DNA of 45,950 nt, from positions 1-45,950 of IMG/VR virus record IMGVR_UViG_3300025892_001919. One strand, written 5' to 3'. Below the pieces are notes generated by a model. The model did not search any database. It had not been told where the DNA came from and saw only the letters and a program-made list of their open reading frames with translations. Within the stretch, counting starts at the first letter, position 1, and the number at the start of each line of letters is the position of its first letter. The translations under genes were made by a program, and so were the position numbers. Shown here in pieces: positions 16,291 to 24,952 of the stretch. The stretch is from a virus.

Positions 16291-17054
16291 AAAAAATATT
16301 AATAGTAGGTGGCGATAGCTTTTCTGATAAAGATTTTAGAACTTTTATACATCCAGAATTAGATACATCTTGGCCAAAATGGCCTGAACTTTTAGCAAAA
16401 AAGTTAGATATGGAATGTATTAATTTAGCAAAATCTGGTGCAGGTAATGATTACATTTACGAATCTTTGCTTGAAACTATACAAGATACCGATAAAAATA
16501 GAATAGGATTAGTTATTGCAGGATGGTCTCAATGTCAAAGAAGAAGTTGGCAAGAGTCAAAAGATTTAATATGGAAAAATAGTAGAGTAGATCAAAAAGG
16601 TGATGTATTTTATTGGGTAAAAAGAACATTAAGATTTTATTCTAGTTTTCAAAATTTATGTGAAAGATATAATTTACCTTACAAACAATTTCAAATGATT
16701 TCCCTATTTCAAGGTTGGATAAATGGTTTATTTCAAAATGATTGGGAGGTACATCAAAATATTCTAAATCCCGATCCTAACTTTGTAGAAAGACATAACT
16801 ATCCAGGTGATAAAAATAAAGATGTAATCATATTACAAAATATGATTCTTAATTACGAAAAAAATATTAACACTAAAAATTTTATAGGTTGGCCTTCCCT
16901 AAAAGAATTAGGAGGTTTTTATATAGAACATAGAACAATTAGAACCTTAAAAGATAAAGCAATAGATGATTTAGTAATATCAAAGTATGACGCTCATCCT
17001 ACAGCAAAAGGACAAGAAAAAATAATGGAGTTTATATATGACAGGTTGGGATAG
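16287..17054 (+). CDS. SGNH/GDSL-family hydrolase
   Basis: This 255-residue protein has the SGNH blocks: GGDSFSD (S11 nucleophile, residues 8-14), NLAKSGAGNDYI (G51-G53-N54), and D235-A-H237-P followed by TAKGQEKI, the C-terminal Asp-His dyad. SGNH enzymes are esterases or acyltransferases, often removing or adding acetyl groups on sugars. No signal peptide is seen, so it is probably cytosolic. It overlaps both neighbours (4 and 17 bases) in a glycan-type operon, so acyl editing of the product is a reasonable inference. Confidence 0.85.
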   Translation: MKKILIVGGDSFSDKDFRTFIHPELDTSWPKWPELLAKKLDMECINLAKSGAGNDYIYESLLETIQDTDKNRIGLVIAGWSQCQRRSWQESKDLIWKNSRVDQKGDVFYWVKRTLRFYSSFQNLCERYNLPYKQFQMISLFQGWINGLFQNDWEVHQNILNPDPNFVERHNYPGDKNKDVIILQNMILNYEKNINTKNFIGWPSLKELGGFYIEHRTIRTLKDKAIDDLVISKYDAHPTAKGQEKIMEFIYDRLG

Positions 17055-18312
17055 AGAATATCTGAAACATAAAGATGAATACCTAGAACTTTTTGATAAG
17101 TCAATGCAAAAAGAACAAGAAGGTAATGTTGAGTTTTTAGAAGACAAACTTAAACTAATCACAGGTAGAAAATATGTTGTAGTTTGTAGTAATGGCACAG
17201 ACGCATTGCATTTTGCTTTGAGAAGTTTAAATATTAAAAAAGGCGATGAGGTATTAACAACTAATTTTTCTTGGATTTCTACTGCGTCTTGTATATCTAT
17301 GGTTGGTGCAACACCTGTATTTTGTGAAATTGATATATCGTCTTATCATATATCATTAGACAGTATAAAACGTATGTATTCGGATAAAGTAAAAGCAATA
17401 GTTTATCCACATCTATTCGGTAATATGTCTGACACAAAAGAGATATTAGATTTTTGTAAAGAAAAAAATATTGCATTTATAGAAGACGCAGCTCAATCGT
17501 TAGGCGCAAGTCTTAATGGTGTTAAAGCAGGATCAATAGGTGATATATCATCATTAAGTTTTAACGCAAACAAAGTTGTTGCTGGGATTGCAGGAGGTGG
17601 TGCTATACTTACAGATGATAAAGATAAAGCAGATATATTTAAAAAATTAAGAAGACACGGCAATAATGAAATATTGGGTTATAATTCTAAAATGTTATTA
17701 ATGAATGCTGAATTTATTAACTTCAGATTAAATAGAATGAAAGAATGGCAAGAAAAAAGACAGGAAATCGCAAAACAATATGATGAACAATTAAAAGATT
17801 ATGTTTTAGTACAACCTACAACAAATGGCCTTGACCATAATTATCACAAATATGTTATTAGATTACCTAACAAAGAGATAAGAGATGAATTAAAAAATAT
17901 CTTAAACGCAAAAGTACATTATGATAAGCCATTATCAGAAAATGTTATCTATAAAAACATTGAATATAGAAAAGATAAAACTTATGAAAGTAAGTTAGTT
18001 TGCGACACCATACTAACTTTACCTATTCATCCATATATGACACAATTAGAAATAGATAAAATAATTAATGTAATTATTATTACCTTAGAACATCAAAATA
18101 ATAAATTTGTAAACAATATGAAAAAGATATTAGGTAATGACTTATTTGATAAAGAATTAATTAAAGAAACTACTGAAGATATTTACGATTATATTGTTGA
18201 AAAAACATATCAATTGCCAGAGTATATTGAAGAAGTTGAATTTAAAGATAAGAGAAAACTGAAGATAGCATTTAATAAATTTTATGAAAACATTACAACA
18301 AATACAAAATGA
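17038..18312 (+). CDS. DegT/DnrJ/EryC1-type aminotransferase with extension
   Basis: Residues 1-350 form a PLP-dependent sugar aminotransferase: SNGTDAL (51-57) binds phosphate, EDAAQSLG (149-156) contacts the pyridine ring, and K179 in SFNANK is the expected Schiff-base lysine. The next segment reads GIAGGGA instead of the common GEGG. Such enzymes make amino sugars from nucleotide-linked keto sugars. Residues about 354-424 form a charged helical extension absent from typical members. A GGAG ribosome site lies before the ATG. The C-terminus overlaps the radical SAM gene by 29 bases. Confidence 0.9.
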   Translation: MTGWDREYLKHKDEYLELFDKSMQKEQEGNVEFLEDKLKLITGRKYVVVCSNGTDALHFALRSLNIKKGDEVLTTNFSWISTASCISMVGATPVFCEIDISSYHISLDSIKRMYSDKVKAIVYPHLFGNMSDTKEILDFCKEKNIAFIEDAAQSLGASLNGVKAGSIGDISSLSFNANKVVAGIAGGGAILTDDKDKADIFKKLRRHGNNEILGYNSKMLLMNAEFINFRLNRMKEWQEKRQEIAKQYDEQLKDYVLVQPTTNGLDHNYHKYVIRLPNKEIRDELKNILNAKVHYDKPLSENVIYKNIEYRKDKTYESKLVCDTILTLPIHPYMTQLEIDKIINVIIITLEHQNNKFVNNMKKILGNDLFDKELIKETTEDIYDYIVEKTYQLPEYIEEVEFKDKRKLKIAFNKFYENITTNTK

Positions 18313-19108
18313 TTATCTAGCCATAGATTTCTTTTTATCTATGTCTTGTAATAAAAACTGCCATTATTGTACAAGTTACACTTTAGAAATGCGTAACTTA
18401 ACAGTTGATATGGACTTTTTAAAACAGACATTAGAATATTTGAAGAATTACAAAGTAAGAGTTAATTTATTAGGTGGCGAGCCTGGTCTTATTAAAAATT
18501 TAAGAGAAGTAATAGATGAAATAAAGAAGTATCCTAATTTTGTTTGTTCGGTTTTATCTAACTCATTTGTAAGAAAAAGATATCCTGAAATATTAGAAGA
18601 TAGAGATATACTTTATGTTGAACACAATATATTAGATTGGTATGAAAATGAAGTAACAAAATTAGGTAACTTTGATTACATACCTGAAAATGATTTTAAC
18701 AATTATAATGTTGTTGTAAGAACACCTAACTATTACAAATATAAAGACAAGTTTCCTGAAGTATTGAAAAAATTAAACCATAAAAATACAATGTGGAAAG
18801 CATTTAATGGTAGATCAAAAGATTTTACAGACGTTATACAAGCAGATGAGATTGATCGTAAGATGTGTGCAGCCTTTCCTATGGTACCTGTTATTGACTT
18901 TGAAAAAAGACACATTGTACATTGTAGTAAAAAGTTTGCTAACAATAGTGAGTTATCTAAAACTTTTGAATTGACAAAAGAGAATATTGATAAGATGATG
19001 AACTTTAGATTATTTAAATATGAAAACTACTGTAAGACCTGTACAGAATGGGTACAACCGAAGGGACATTTTCCTATGAGAAAATATGCAAAATTATTAA
19101 ATGATTAA
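18284..19108 (+). CDS. Radical SAM enzyme with auxiliary-cluster cysteines
   Basis: This 274-residue protein has the canonical C22-x3-C26-x2-C29 motif (CNKNCHYC) for a [4Fe-4S] cluster and GGEP at 64-67 for SAM binding. Four more cysteines, C195, C214, C250 and C253, could hold a second Fe-S cluster as in SPASM/twitch proteins. No RiPP-like precursor is visible beside it. Within the island it may catalyse a radical step on a sugar or peptide substrate. It is translationally coupled on both sides (29- and 8-base overlaps). Confidence 0.92.
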   Translation: MKTLQQIQNDYLAIDFFLSMSCNKNCHYCTSYTLEMRNLTVDMDFLKQTLEYLKNYKVRVNLLGGEPGLIKNLREVIDEIKKYPNFVCSVLSNSFVRKRYPEILEDRDILYVEHNILDWYENEVTKLGNFDYIPENDFNNYNVVVRTPNYYKYKDKFPEVLKKLNHKNTMWKAFNGRSKDFTDVIQADEIDRKMCAAFPMVPVIDFEKRHIVHCSKKFANNSELSKTFELTKENIDKMMNFRLFKYENYCKTCTEWVQPKGHFPMRKYAKLLND

Positions 19109-20594
19109 AATATATTCAGTAGCATTAAACTTACACGATCACAATACGTATGATGGCGTCTTTCATAATCAAAGAGAAAGATATACTAGGTTTAAACACA
19201 ACTTACCTTATCACGCTGAAGCATATGCTCATCAATCAGATATATTAAACCCAGCAGACTATCGTTTAAATGATGAGTTTGTAAAAGAGTATTTTAAAAA
19301 GAAAAATGATGTGTTAGCATTTACATATACTTATGGTGGCATAAGAATGTGTAAAGATTTATTACCACAAGATGTGTTTGATTATAAACCTAAAAAATTG
19401 TGGGATCACTATTATAAAGACGGAATTTATTTTATAGACCATCATCAATCACACGCAACATATGCCTTTCTTAATTCTGGATATAAAGAATCTGATATAT
19501 TAGCAATTGATGGCATAGGTTCAAAATATAGATGTGTGTTCTTTGATAAAGACCAAAACTTAATTGATTTGTCTGATAAATTACCTATTGGTTGGTTATG
19601 GAATCATATGTCTAACTTAACAGGATTTGGTACCCTAGGTGCAAGTAAACTTATGGGATTAGTTGCATATGGTAAATTTAGTAAATATTATTATAATATT
19701 TTTCAAACAATATTAGAAGGTCCTATAACTGAAAAGAAACAATCTAAATTTAATTTTATAAAGATAGATGATTATGGAATTAATGATTTAGCATACACAT
19801 TACAAAAATTTACAATAGATAAAATAAAAGAATATGTGTATCCGATAAAAAGTTGTAATAATCTATGTGTTGCTGGTGGTGTTGCATACAATGGTTATAT
19901 GAATGAAGAATTTACAAATCATTATGAAAATGTATTTGTACCACCTGCTGTAGGTGATGAAGGACAAGCAATTGGCACATATCAACACGCTGATTACACA
20001 TTGAATAATAACGTACACATATCAGAAACATTTGCTGGTAAAGAGTATGATTATAATGGAATAGAAGAAGTAAATTATAAAGAAGTTGCACAGGCCATTG
20101 CTAATGGTAAAATAGTAGGTTGGTTTCAAGGCAAATCAGAAAGTGGCAATCGTGCATTGGGTAATAGATCAATACTTGCAGACCCACGTAATCCTAATAT
20201 AAAAGATATTATTAATCATACTATAAAGATGAGAGAAGACTTTAGACCTTTTGCACCTGCTGTTTTAGAAGAACACTATAAAGAATATTTTGATACAAGA
20301 TTACCCAGTCCTTATATGAGTAGAATATGTAAAGTTAAAACTGATAAAGTACCAGGCATAACACACAAAGATAATACAGCAAGAATACAAACTGTTAATA
20401 AAAAATTTAACGAAAAGTTTTATAAAATTATAAATGAGTTTTATAAGATAACAGGTATTCCAATGTTATTAAATACGAGTTTTAATTGTCAGGAACCTAT
20501 TGTAGAAACACCTGAACAAGCTATTAGAACTTTTAAAAGAACATCCTTAGATTTATTAATCATAGATAAGTATATTATTAGAAAGAACAATTAA
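19101..20594 (+). CDS. NodU/CmcH/TobZ-family carbamoyltransferase
   Basis: This 497-residue protein carries the family landmarks: DHHQSHATYAF (H114, H115, H118), LAIDGIG near 134-140, CVAGGVAYNG near 256-265, GDEGQAIG at 285-292, and GNRALGNRSILADPR at 349-363, followed by LLNTSFN and PEQAI. The Kae1-like domain makes a carbamoyl-adenylate from carbamoyl phosphate and ATP, and the YrdC-like part transfers it to a hydroxyl group. Known acceptors include sugars, antibiotics and, in phage-associated members, hydroxymethylcytosine. It sits between the radical SAM and nitroreductase genes. Confidence 0.92.
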   Translation: MIKIYSVALNLHDHNTYDGVFHNQRERYTRFKHNLPYHAEAYAHQSDILNPADYRLNDEFVKEYFKKKNDVLAFTYTYGGIRMCKDLLPQDVFDYKPKKLWDHYYKDGIYFIDHHQSHATYAFLNSGYKESDILAIDGIGSKYRCVFFDKDQNLIDLSDKLPIGWLWNHMSNLTGFGTLGASKLMGLVAYGKFSKYYYNIFQTILEGPITEKKQSKFNFIKIDDYGINDLAYTLQKFTIDKIKEYVYPIKSCNNLCVAGGVAYNGYMNEEFTNHYENVFVPPAVGDEGQAIGTYQHADYTLNNNVHISETFAGKEYDYNGIEEVNYKEVAQAIANGKIVGWFQGKSESGNRALGNRSILADPRNPNIKDIINHTIKMREDFRPFAPAVLEEHYKEYFDTRLPSPYMSRICKVKTDKVPGITHKDNTARIQTVNKKFNEKFYKIINEFYKITGIPMLLNTSFNCQEPIVETPEQAIRTFKRTSLDLLIIDKYIIRKNN

Positions 20595-21293
20595 ATGAAT
20601 TATTTTGATACATTAGAAAAAAGAAGCCACGTCAAAAAATATGATATGACTAAAATACCACCTAAAGAAAAAATAGAAAGAGCATTATGGAAAGCGTGGA
20701 AAACTTCGCCATCAAAAAATCAATCAATGGCATATCAATGTTTGGTATGGGGACCTGATAAAGAAATACACAAACAAGCAATACACAATTTAGTAACTAA
20801 ATCACATAGAGCAGTTGAAGAAAAAGCAGTTGAAGAAGGTAGACAAAAAATTGTTCAACAAGGTGCAGGTCAATTTCCTAATCCTTATTATGAACACGTG
20901 GCATTTAATCCATATTTGTTTACTATTCATAGTAGAGTTTCAACTCCAAACAGATATTATGAAGCACAAATAAAAAAAGGACATCATTACGAACAAGGAT
21001 TTGAAGATAAAATTGAAAAAATTATAGATTCAGTAGCAGTAGAAGTAGGAATATTTGCAGCTAATTTAGGTTATTATTTACTAGAAGAAGGTTTAGATAT
21101 AGCATACAACTCTTGTTTTAGAAGAAGACCTGAAGAATGGCATAAAGTAGGATTAACTATGGTAAAGACAAGACCTATAACAATGATATCCTGTGGATAT
21201 GCAAAAAGATTTAGAAGACAAGATTTAAAATTAACAGGTAAAGAAGATTGGGATAGAAGACCTGAACTAGAAGAAATCATAAAATGGATGTAG
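20595..21293 (+). CDS. Nitroreductase-family flavoprotein
   Basis: This 232-residue protein opens with the nitroreductase pattern R10-S-H-V-K-K-Y, followed by I21PPKEKIERAL and TSPSKNQ (37-43), the segments that bind the FMN phosphate and ribityl chain. A later helix (EVGIFAANLGYYLLEEGLD) and MISCGYAK match the C-terminal part of the fold. Members reduce nitro groups, flavins or enones with NAD(P)H, and some act as dehydrogenases in natural-product pathways. It starts directly after the carbamoyltransferase stop and overlaps the methyltransferase by ten bases. Confidence 0.82.
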   Translation: MNYFDTLEKRSHVKKYDMTKIPPKEKIERALWKAWKTSPSKNQSMAYQCLVWGPDKEIHKQAIHNLVTKSHRAVEEKAVEEGRQKIVQQGAGQFPNPYYEHVAFNPYLFTIHSRVSTPNRYYEAQIKKGHHYEQGFEDKIEKIIDSVAVEVGIFAANLGYYLLEEGLDIAYNSCFRRRPEEWHKVGLTMVKTRPITMISCGYAKRFRRQDLKLTGKEDWDRRPELEEIIKWM

Positions 21294-21898
21294 ATTTACA
21301 ATTATTCAAAAACATAATGAATGAGGCCAGACACAATCCTGACCTATTAGATTCTTATAGTCCAAATCAATTTAAATCAAAAGAGGTATTAATCAATCAC
21401 ATCAACAATTTAAATATTTTAGATGACAAATCTGAAATTATAATACTAGGAAGTTGGTATGGCAGTATATTAATTCCTGCATTTAAACAAGTTAAAAGAA
21501 TTACTGCTGTAGATTCAGATGAAAATATTATTAATATTGCTAAAAATAGATTGTTTAATCATTATACAAATGTAGATTTTATATGTGATGATGTTTTTTC
21601 TACTTTCAGAAATCAATATGAAAAGGCTACTTTGTTTATCAATACTTCTTGCGAGCATATGAAACCTATGAAAGAGTGGGGATCAGCACCAACTTATAAA
21701 AATCCTTGGTGGGACAGAGTATCACCGGCTTACTTTGCTTTTCAATCAAATAATATGAGAGATATTGAAGGACATATTAATTGTGTAGATAGTAGTGGTG
21801 AATTTGAAAAACAATTACCAGATAATGCAAAAGTTTTGTATAGAGGTCATATAGAAGATAGTAGAGGACATAGATTTACATTAATAGGCAAATTATGA
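21284..21898 (+). CDS. SAM-dependent methyltransferase-like protein
   Basis: This 204-residue protein has a Rossmann-type SAM fold start: motif I at 52-60 (IIILGSWYG), acidic D77 after strand 2 (ITAVDSDE), and a D-D pair after strand 3 (FICDDVF). The glycine-rich loop is degenerate (GSWYG instead of GxGxG), so cofactor binding is likely but not certain. The region FINTSCEHM may form the active site. It overlaps both neighbours slightly, which suggests an O- or N-methylation step in the same pathway. A tRNA or protein target cannot be excluded. Confidence 0.75.
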   Translation: MDVDLQLFKNIMNEARHNPDLLDSYSPNQFKSKEVLINHINNLNILDDKSEIIILGSWYGSILIPAFKQVKRITAVDSDENIINIAKNRLFNHYTNVDFICDDVFSTFRNQYEKATLFINTSCEHMKPMKEWGSAPTYKNPWWDRVSPAYFAFQSNNMRDIEGHINCVDSSGEFEKQLPDNAKVLYRGHIEDSRGHRFTLIGKL

Positions 21899-22758
21899 GT
21901 AGAGTAATTTATAGTTTTTACATTGATATACCTGAAGATGAGTTAGATATATTTGATAAGAATGTTTTAAGAAAAGATCAAGTACCTACAAATATCAATA
22001 CTAAAAAACAATTCAAAGATAATTACTTTAAGTTATTAGCAAATAAAAAATGGTATGCTGAATCAATAGGTATAGATTTTTTGATGTTTGAGTATGATCT
22101 TCGGTACCAAAAATTTGCACTAGAAATTAAAAGACATTATCCGTTTATTACAACTTATAATGTAGTTAACTTTTACAAACTAAAATTACTATATGAGTTA
22201 TCAAAGACTTATGATGAAATACTTTACTTGGACTTTGATGTAGTATGTTTAACTAAAGATAACTTTTTTGATACTTGGAATTTAGATAAAGGTATAGCAG
22301 TATTTGACAATACTTACAAAGTTAATACTATGGAAACTATTACTAAAGAAACTCAAACTATTAGAAGTCCTACAGCAAAGTATTATAATGCTCAGGCAAT
22401 GTTAATGGAAAAGAATTTAAGTCCTAAAAACAAAGTTATTAACACAGGTATTATAGGTGCAAATAAAGAACATATAGATAAACTAAAATACTTTGATAAC
22501 TTTAATAGTGATATTAATACAATGAAAAATTTAACAACAAACTATGATGTATTTCCTAAAAAGATTGTAGATTTTTTTGGTTATGATAATGAAACTTTGT
22601 TTAGTGTTAAGTTAAACGAACACAATGTACCTGTACAATGGTTAGATAATCAATGGCATTATTTTTTTGACACACAAGGTTTTATACCAAAAGAAACTAA
22701 ATTTGTACACGCAATTAATAAAGACTTTGATTGTTGTTGGAGACGATACTATGCTTAA
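21895..22758 (+). CDS. GT-A-type glycosyltransferase
   Basis: This 287-residue protein has D113-F-D115 (EILYLDFDVVCL), the DxD motif that binds the metal and nucleotide sugar in GT-A folds. It is followed by NTGIIGANKEH, a typical acceptor-side segment, and a C-terminal FVHAIN motif close to GT8-like transferases. There is no signal peptide or membrane segment. It starts four bases inside the previous gene with AGGCAAATT as ribosome site, and overlaps the next glycosyltransferase by eight bases. Confidence 0.82.
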   Translation: MSRVIYSFYIDIPEDELDIFDKNVLRKDQVPTNINTKKQFKDNYFKLLANKKWYAESIGIDFLMFEYDLRYQKFALEIKRHYPFITTYNVVNFYKLKLLYELSKTYDEILYLDFDVVCLTKDNFFDTWNLDKGIAVFDNTYKVNTMETITKETQTIRSPTAKYYNAQAMLMEKNLSPKNKVINTGIIGANKEHIDKLKYFDNFNSDINTMKNLTTNYDVFPKKIVDFFGYDNETLFSVKLNEHNVPVQWLDNQWHYFFDTQGFIPKETKFVHAINKDFDCCWRRYYA

Positions 22759-23491
22759 GATATGTACTGTATATTTTGATGGTTTCTATACGCCAGATTA
22801 TGTTTCAAAACTTTATAGAAGTTTAAAAAGAAACTCTACTATACCATTTGAGTTTGTATGTATTAGTGATACAGATGTTGAAGCAGATGTTGTGTTACCT
22901 TACAATCATCAAAGTAATATTAAGAAACATTGGCATAAATTAAAATACTTTAGTCCTCAATTCGCTAATCAGAAACCTGGAGATGAGATTATAATTATGG
23001 ATATTGACCAAGTGATTACGGGCAATGTAGATGAATTAATTGGGCATCCTGTATCAGACAATGAATTGGTAACTTATGGTCAATGGTGGGATAGTAAACT
23101 AAAATTAAATGGTGGATTTTATAAATTTAAATCTGGTAGTTTAAAAAGTATATGGGATGACTTTGCACTTAATCCTGAATATTGGCAGTTGCACTATTAC
23201 AATAATGGTGACGTACATACAAAATATTACGGTGAACAAAACTATGTAAATTGGAAAATACAAGAACATAATATAAAATTAACTCTCACACCACAACAAT
23301 GGTTATGTAAATATACAGATGACTTTAAACAAAATTTAGAGTTGAATAAGGTATATAGTAAAAAATTTGATACAGACTATATGATATTAGATGATGTTAA
23401 TAAATATATTAAAATTGTACACTTTACTGGTGTAGGAAAAACAATTCACAACTCTAATGCTAAATTTATAAAGGATAATTGGTATGACTGA
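22751..23491 (+). CDS. GT-A-type glycosyltransferase
   Basis: The product is 246 residues when started at the ATG at 22751, which has GGAG nine bases upstream. An upstream in-frame ATG at 22667 would overlap the previous gene by 92 bases and adds unrelated residues. D84-I-D86 in IIIMDIDQVITGNVDELI is the DxD motif. The C-terminal KIVHFTGVGKTIH is typical of nucleotide-sugar transferases of this type. HKLKYF just upstream of the DxD recurs as NKLQMY in the gene at 24374, so the two are probably paralogues. Confidence 0.85.
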   Translation: MLKICTVYFDGFYTPDYVSKLYRSLKRNSTIPFEFVCISDTDVEADVVLPYNHQSNIKKHWHKLKYFSPQFANQKPGDEIIIMDIDQVITGNVDELIGHPVSDNELVTYGQWWDSKLKLNGGFYKFKSGSLKSIWDDFALNPEYWQLHYYNNGDVHTKYYGEQNYVNWKIQEHNIKLTLTPQQWLCKYTDDFKQNLELNKVYSKKFDTDYMILDDVNKYIKIVHFTGVGKTIHNSNAKFIKDNWYD

Positions 23492-24377
23492 ATATAAAAA
23501 GAGAGAGATGGAAATACGAAAAAGAATGAAAGAAGTTGAAGAAAGAAGTAAAGAACACGAAATATTAGACACTTTAAAAAAATGTCAAAGAAATTGGGAT
23601 TACAAAAAGTTTAATTCTAAATCTAAAGAGCAACAACAATCTATAGTTTACGAATTGTTATATACTGCTCAAAATTCTCCTAGTAAACAATATGAATCTT
23701 ATTTTGATCTTTACTATACAGCTGATAGAGAAGTTATACAAGAAATATCCAGATATACTTGGGGAACAACACATAGAAGAACCCCACCAGCAAATTGGAG
23801 AAACTCACAAGCAAATGCTAGTATCTATATTATATGGGTTGCAAAAGAACCTGAAACAACATTAAATTGTAACGCAGATGGAACATTAAAAGATAATACA
23901 CACCACGAAAGATGGCTTAATGCTTATGTCAGTATTGGAATTTCAATGGGCTTAACAGCACGTGCAGCTGTAAAAATGGGTATGGTTACTGGATTTAATA
24001 AAAGTCATAATGACATAAACGGTGATGACTTTTGGGAAAAAAAATTAGGCATATTAGACGAAATAAATGCAGGAACTAAAAAGATTGCATATGGACTTGG
24101 TATAGGTTATCAACAATACACAAAATCTCGTTGGGTATCAGATGATACTGAATTGATGATAGGTGCAGCTAATGGTAGTAAAATAACATTAACTGAGCAA
24201 GACATACATCCTAGAACAGGATTTAAAATGAGAAAAGCAAAAATTGTTGATATTAAAAACAGAGCAAATGAAATAGAAATTGATCCATATGGCGTTGAAC
24301 ATATGTTACCTGAAAATACAAACATTTTAATTAATGGTTGGAGAGAGCGAAAAATTAAAGTTACAGAAATAAAATGA
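23484..24377 (+). CDS. Second nitroreductase-like protein with extensions
   Basis: This 297-residue protein has a charged coiled-coil N-terminus (residues 1-50). A nitroreductase-like core follows: IVYELLYTAQNSPSKQYESY (54-73) matches the FMN-binding segment of the paralogue at 20595-21293, and NAYVSIGISMGLTARAA with MGMVTGFNKSH (146-175) matches the dimer helix and following loop. Residues about 200-297 are extra. FMN binding and reductase activity are inferred. It may heterodimerise with the other member. It overlaps glycosyltransferase genes at both ends. Confidence 0.7.
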   Translation: MTEYKKREMEIRKRMKEVEERSKEHEILDTLKKCQRNWDYKKFNSKSKEQQQSIVYELLYTAQNSPSKQYESYFDLYYTADREVIQEISRYTWGTTHRRTPPANWRNSQANASIYIIWVAKEPETTLNCNADGTLKDNTHHERWLNAYVSIGISMGLTARAAVKMGMVTGFNKSHNDINGDDFWEKKLGILDEINAGTKKIAYGLGIGYQQYTKSRWVSDDTELMIGAANGSKITLTEQDIHPRTGFKMRKAKIVDIKNRANEIEIDPYGVEHMLPENTNILINGWRERKIKVTEIK

Positions 24378-24952
24378 GAATAATTTGTTGTAGATTTGGT
24401 AAAAAGTTTACAGATTGGCACGTTAACAATCTTAAACATATGATAGACAATTATTCTGGTCTATTTTATGATAGTTTTGAAGTAATAGAAAATGACATTT
24501 ATGGTAATTGGTACAATAAACTTCAAATGTATGATAAATTTAGAGATGGTCAAAACTTATATTTTGATTTAGATGTTATTATCTATAATAAACTACCTGA
24601 TTTAATTAGAAAAGAATTTACATTATTGAATGATAGTTGGTGGAGAGAACCAGCACATACACCTCTTAATTCATCTATTGTATCTTGGACAGGTGATGTA
24701 TCACATATTTGGAAAAAATTTAAATCAAATGAAGACTTATACTTAAAGCAATACAACAAAGGTAGTGATGAATTTTATTATAAAGAAATAGATTTTAGAA
24801 CTTACGATAAAATATGTCCATCTATCAAAGATTATCTTTATGAGGAACCTAAAGATTACAGTATTGTAACATTAGGTCAAATGCACCATATATTAGAAAA
24901 GGGTTGGACAGGATGGTGGTCTGATTATTTAATTAATTCAAAAGCAGTTTGA
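24374..24952 (+). CDS. Short GT-A-type glycosyltransferase
   Basis: This 192-residue protein has D65-L-D67 (NLYFDLDVII), a GT-A metal-binding motif, preceded by a KLQMYDKF helix like that of the gene at 22751. It is shorter than usual, and the acceptor domain is reduced to about 120 residues, including a Trp-rich segment (WWREP, GWTGWWSD). It is the last gene of the plus-strand island. Its final 28 bases overlap the end of the convergent gene at 24925, so no terminator separates them. Confidence 0.78.
   Translation: MRIICCRFGKKFTDWHVNNLKHMIDNYSGLFYDSFEVIENDIYGNWYNKLQMYDKFRDGQNLYFDLDVIIYNKLPDLIRKEFTLLNDSWWREPAHTPLNSSIVSWTGDVSHIWKKFKSNEDLYLKQYNKGSDEFYYKEIDFRTYDKICPSIKDYLYEEPKDYSIVTLGQMHHILEKGWTGWWSDYLINSKAV

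Noticed and set aside
22667-22750. N-terminal extension of the second GT-A enzyme
   Set aside because: It lies in another frame of the preceding glycosyltransferase. A GGAG site and a typical family start are found at 22751.
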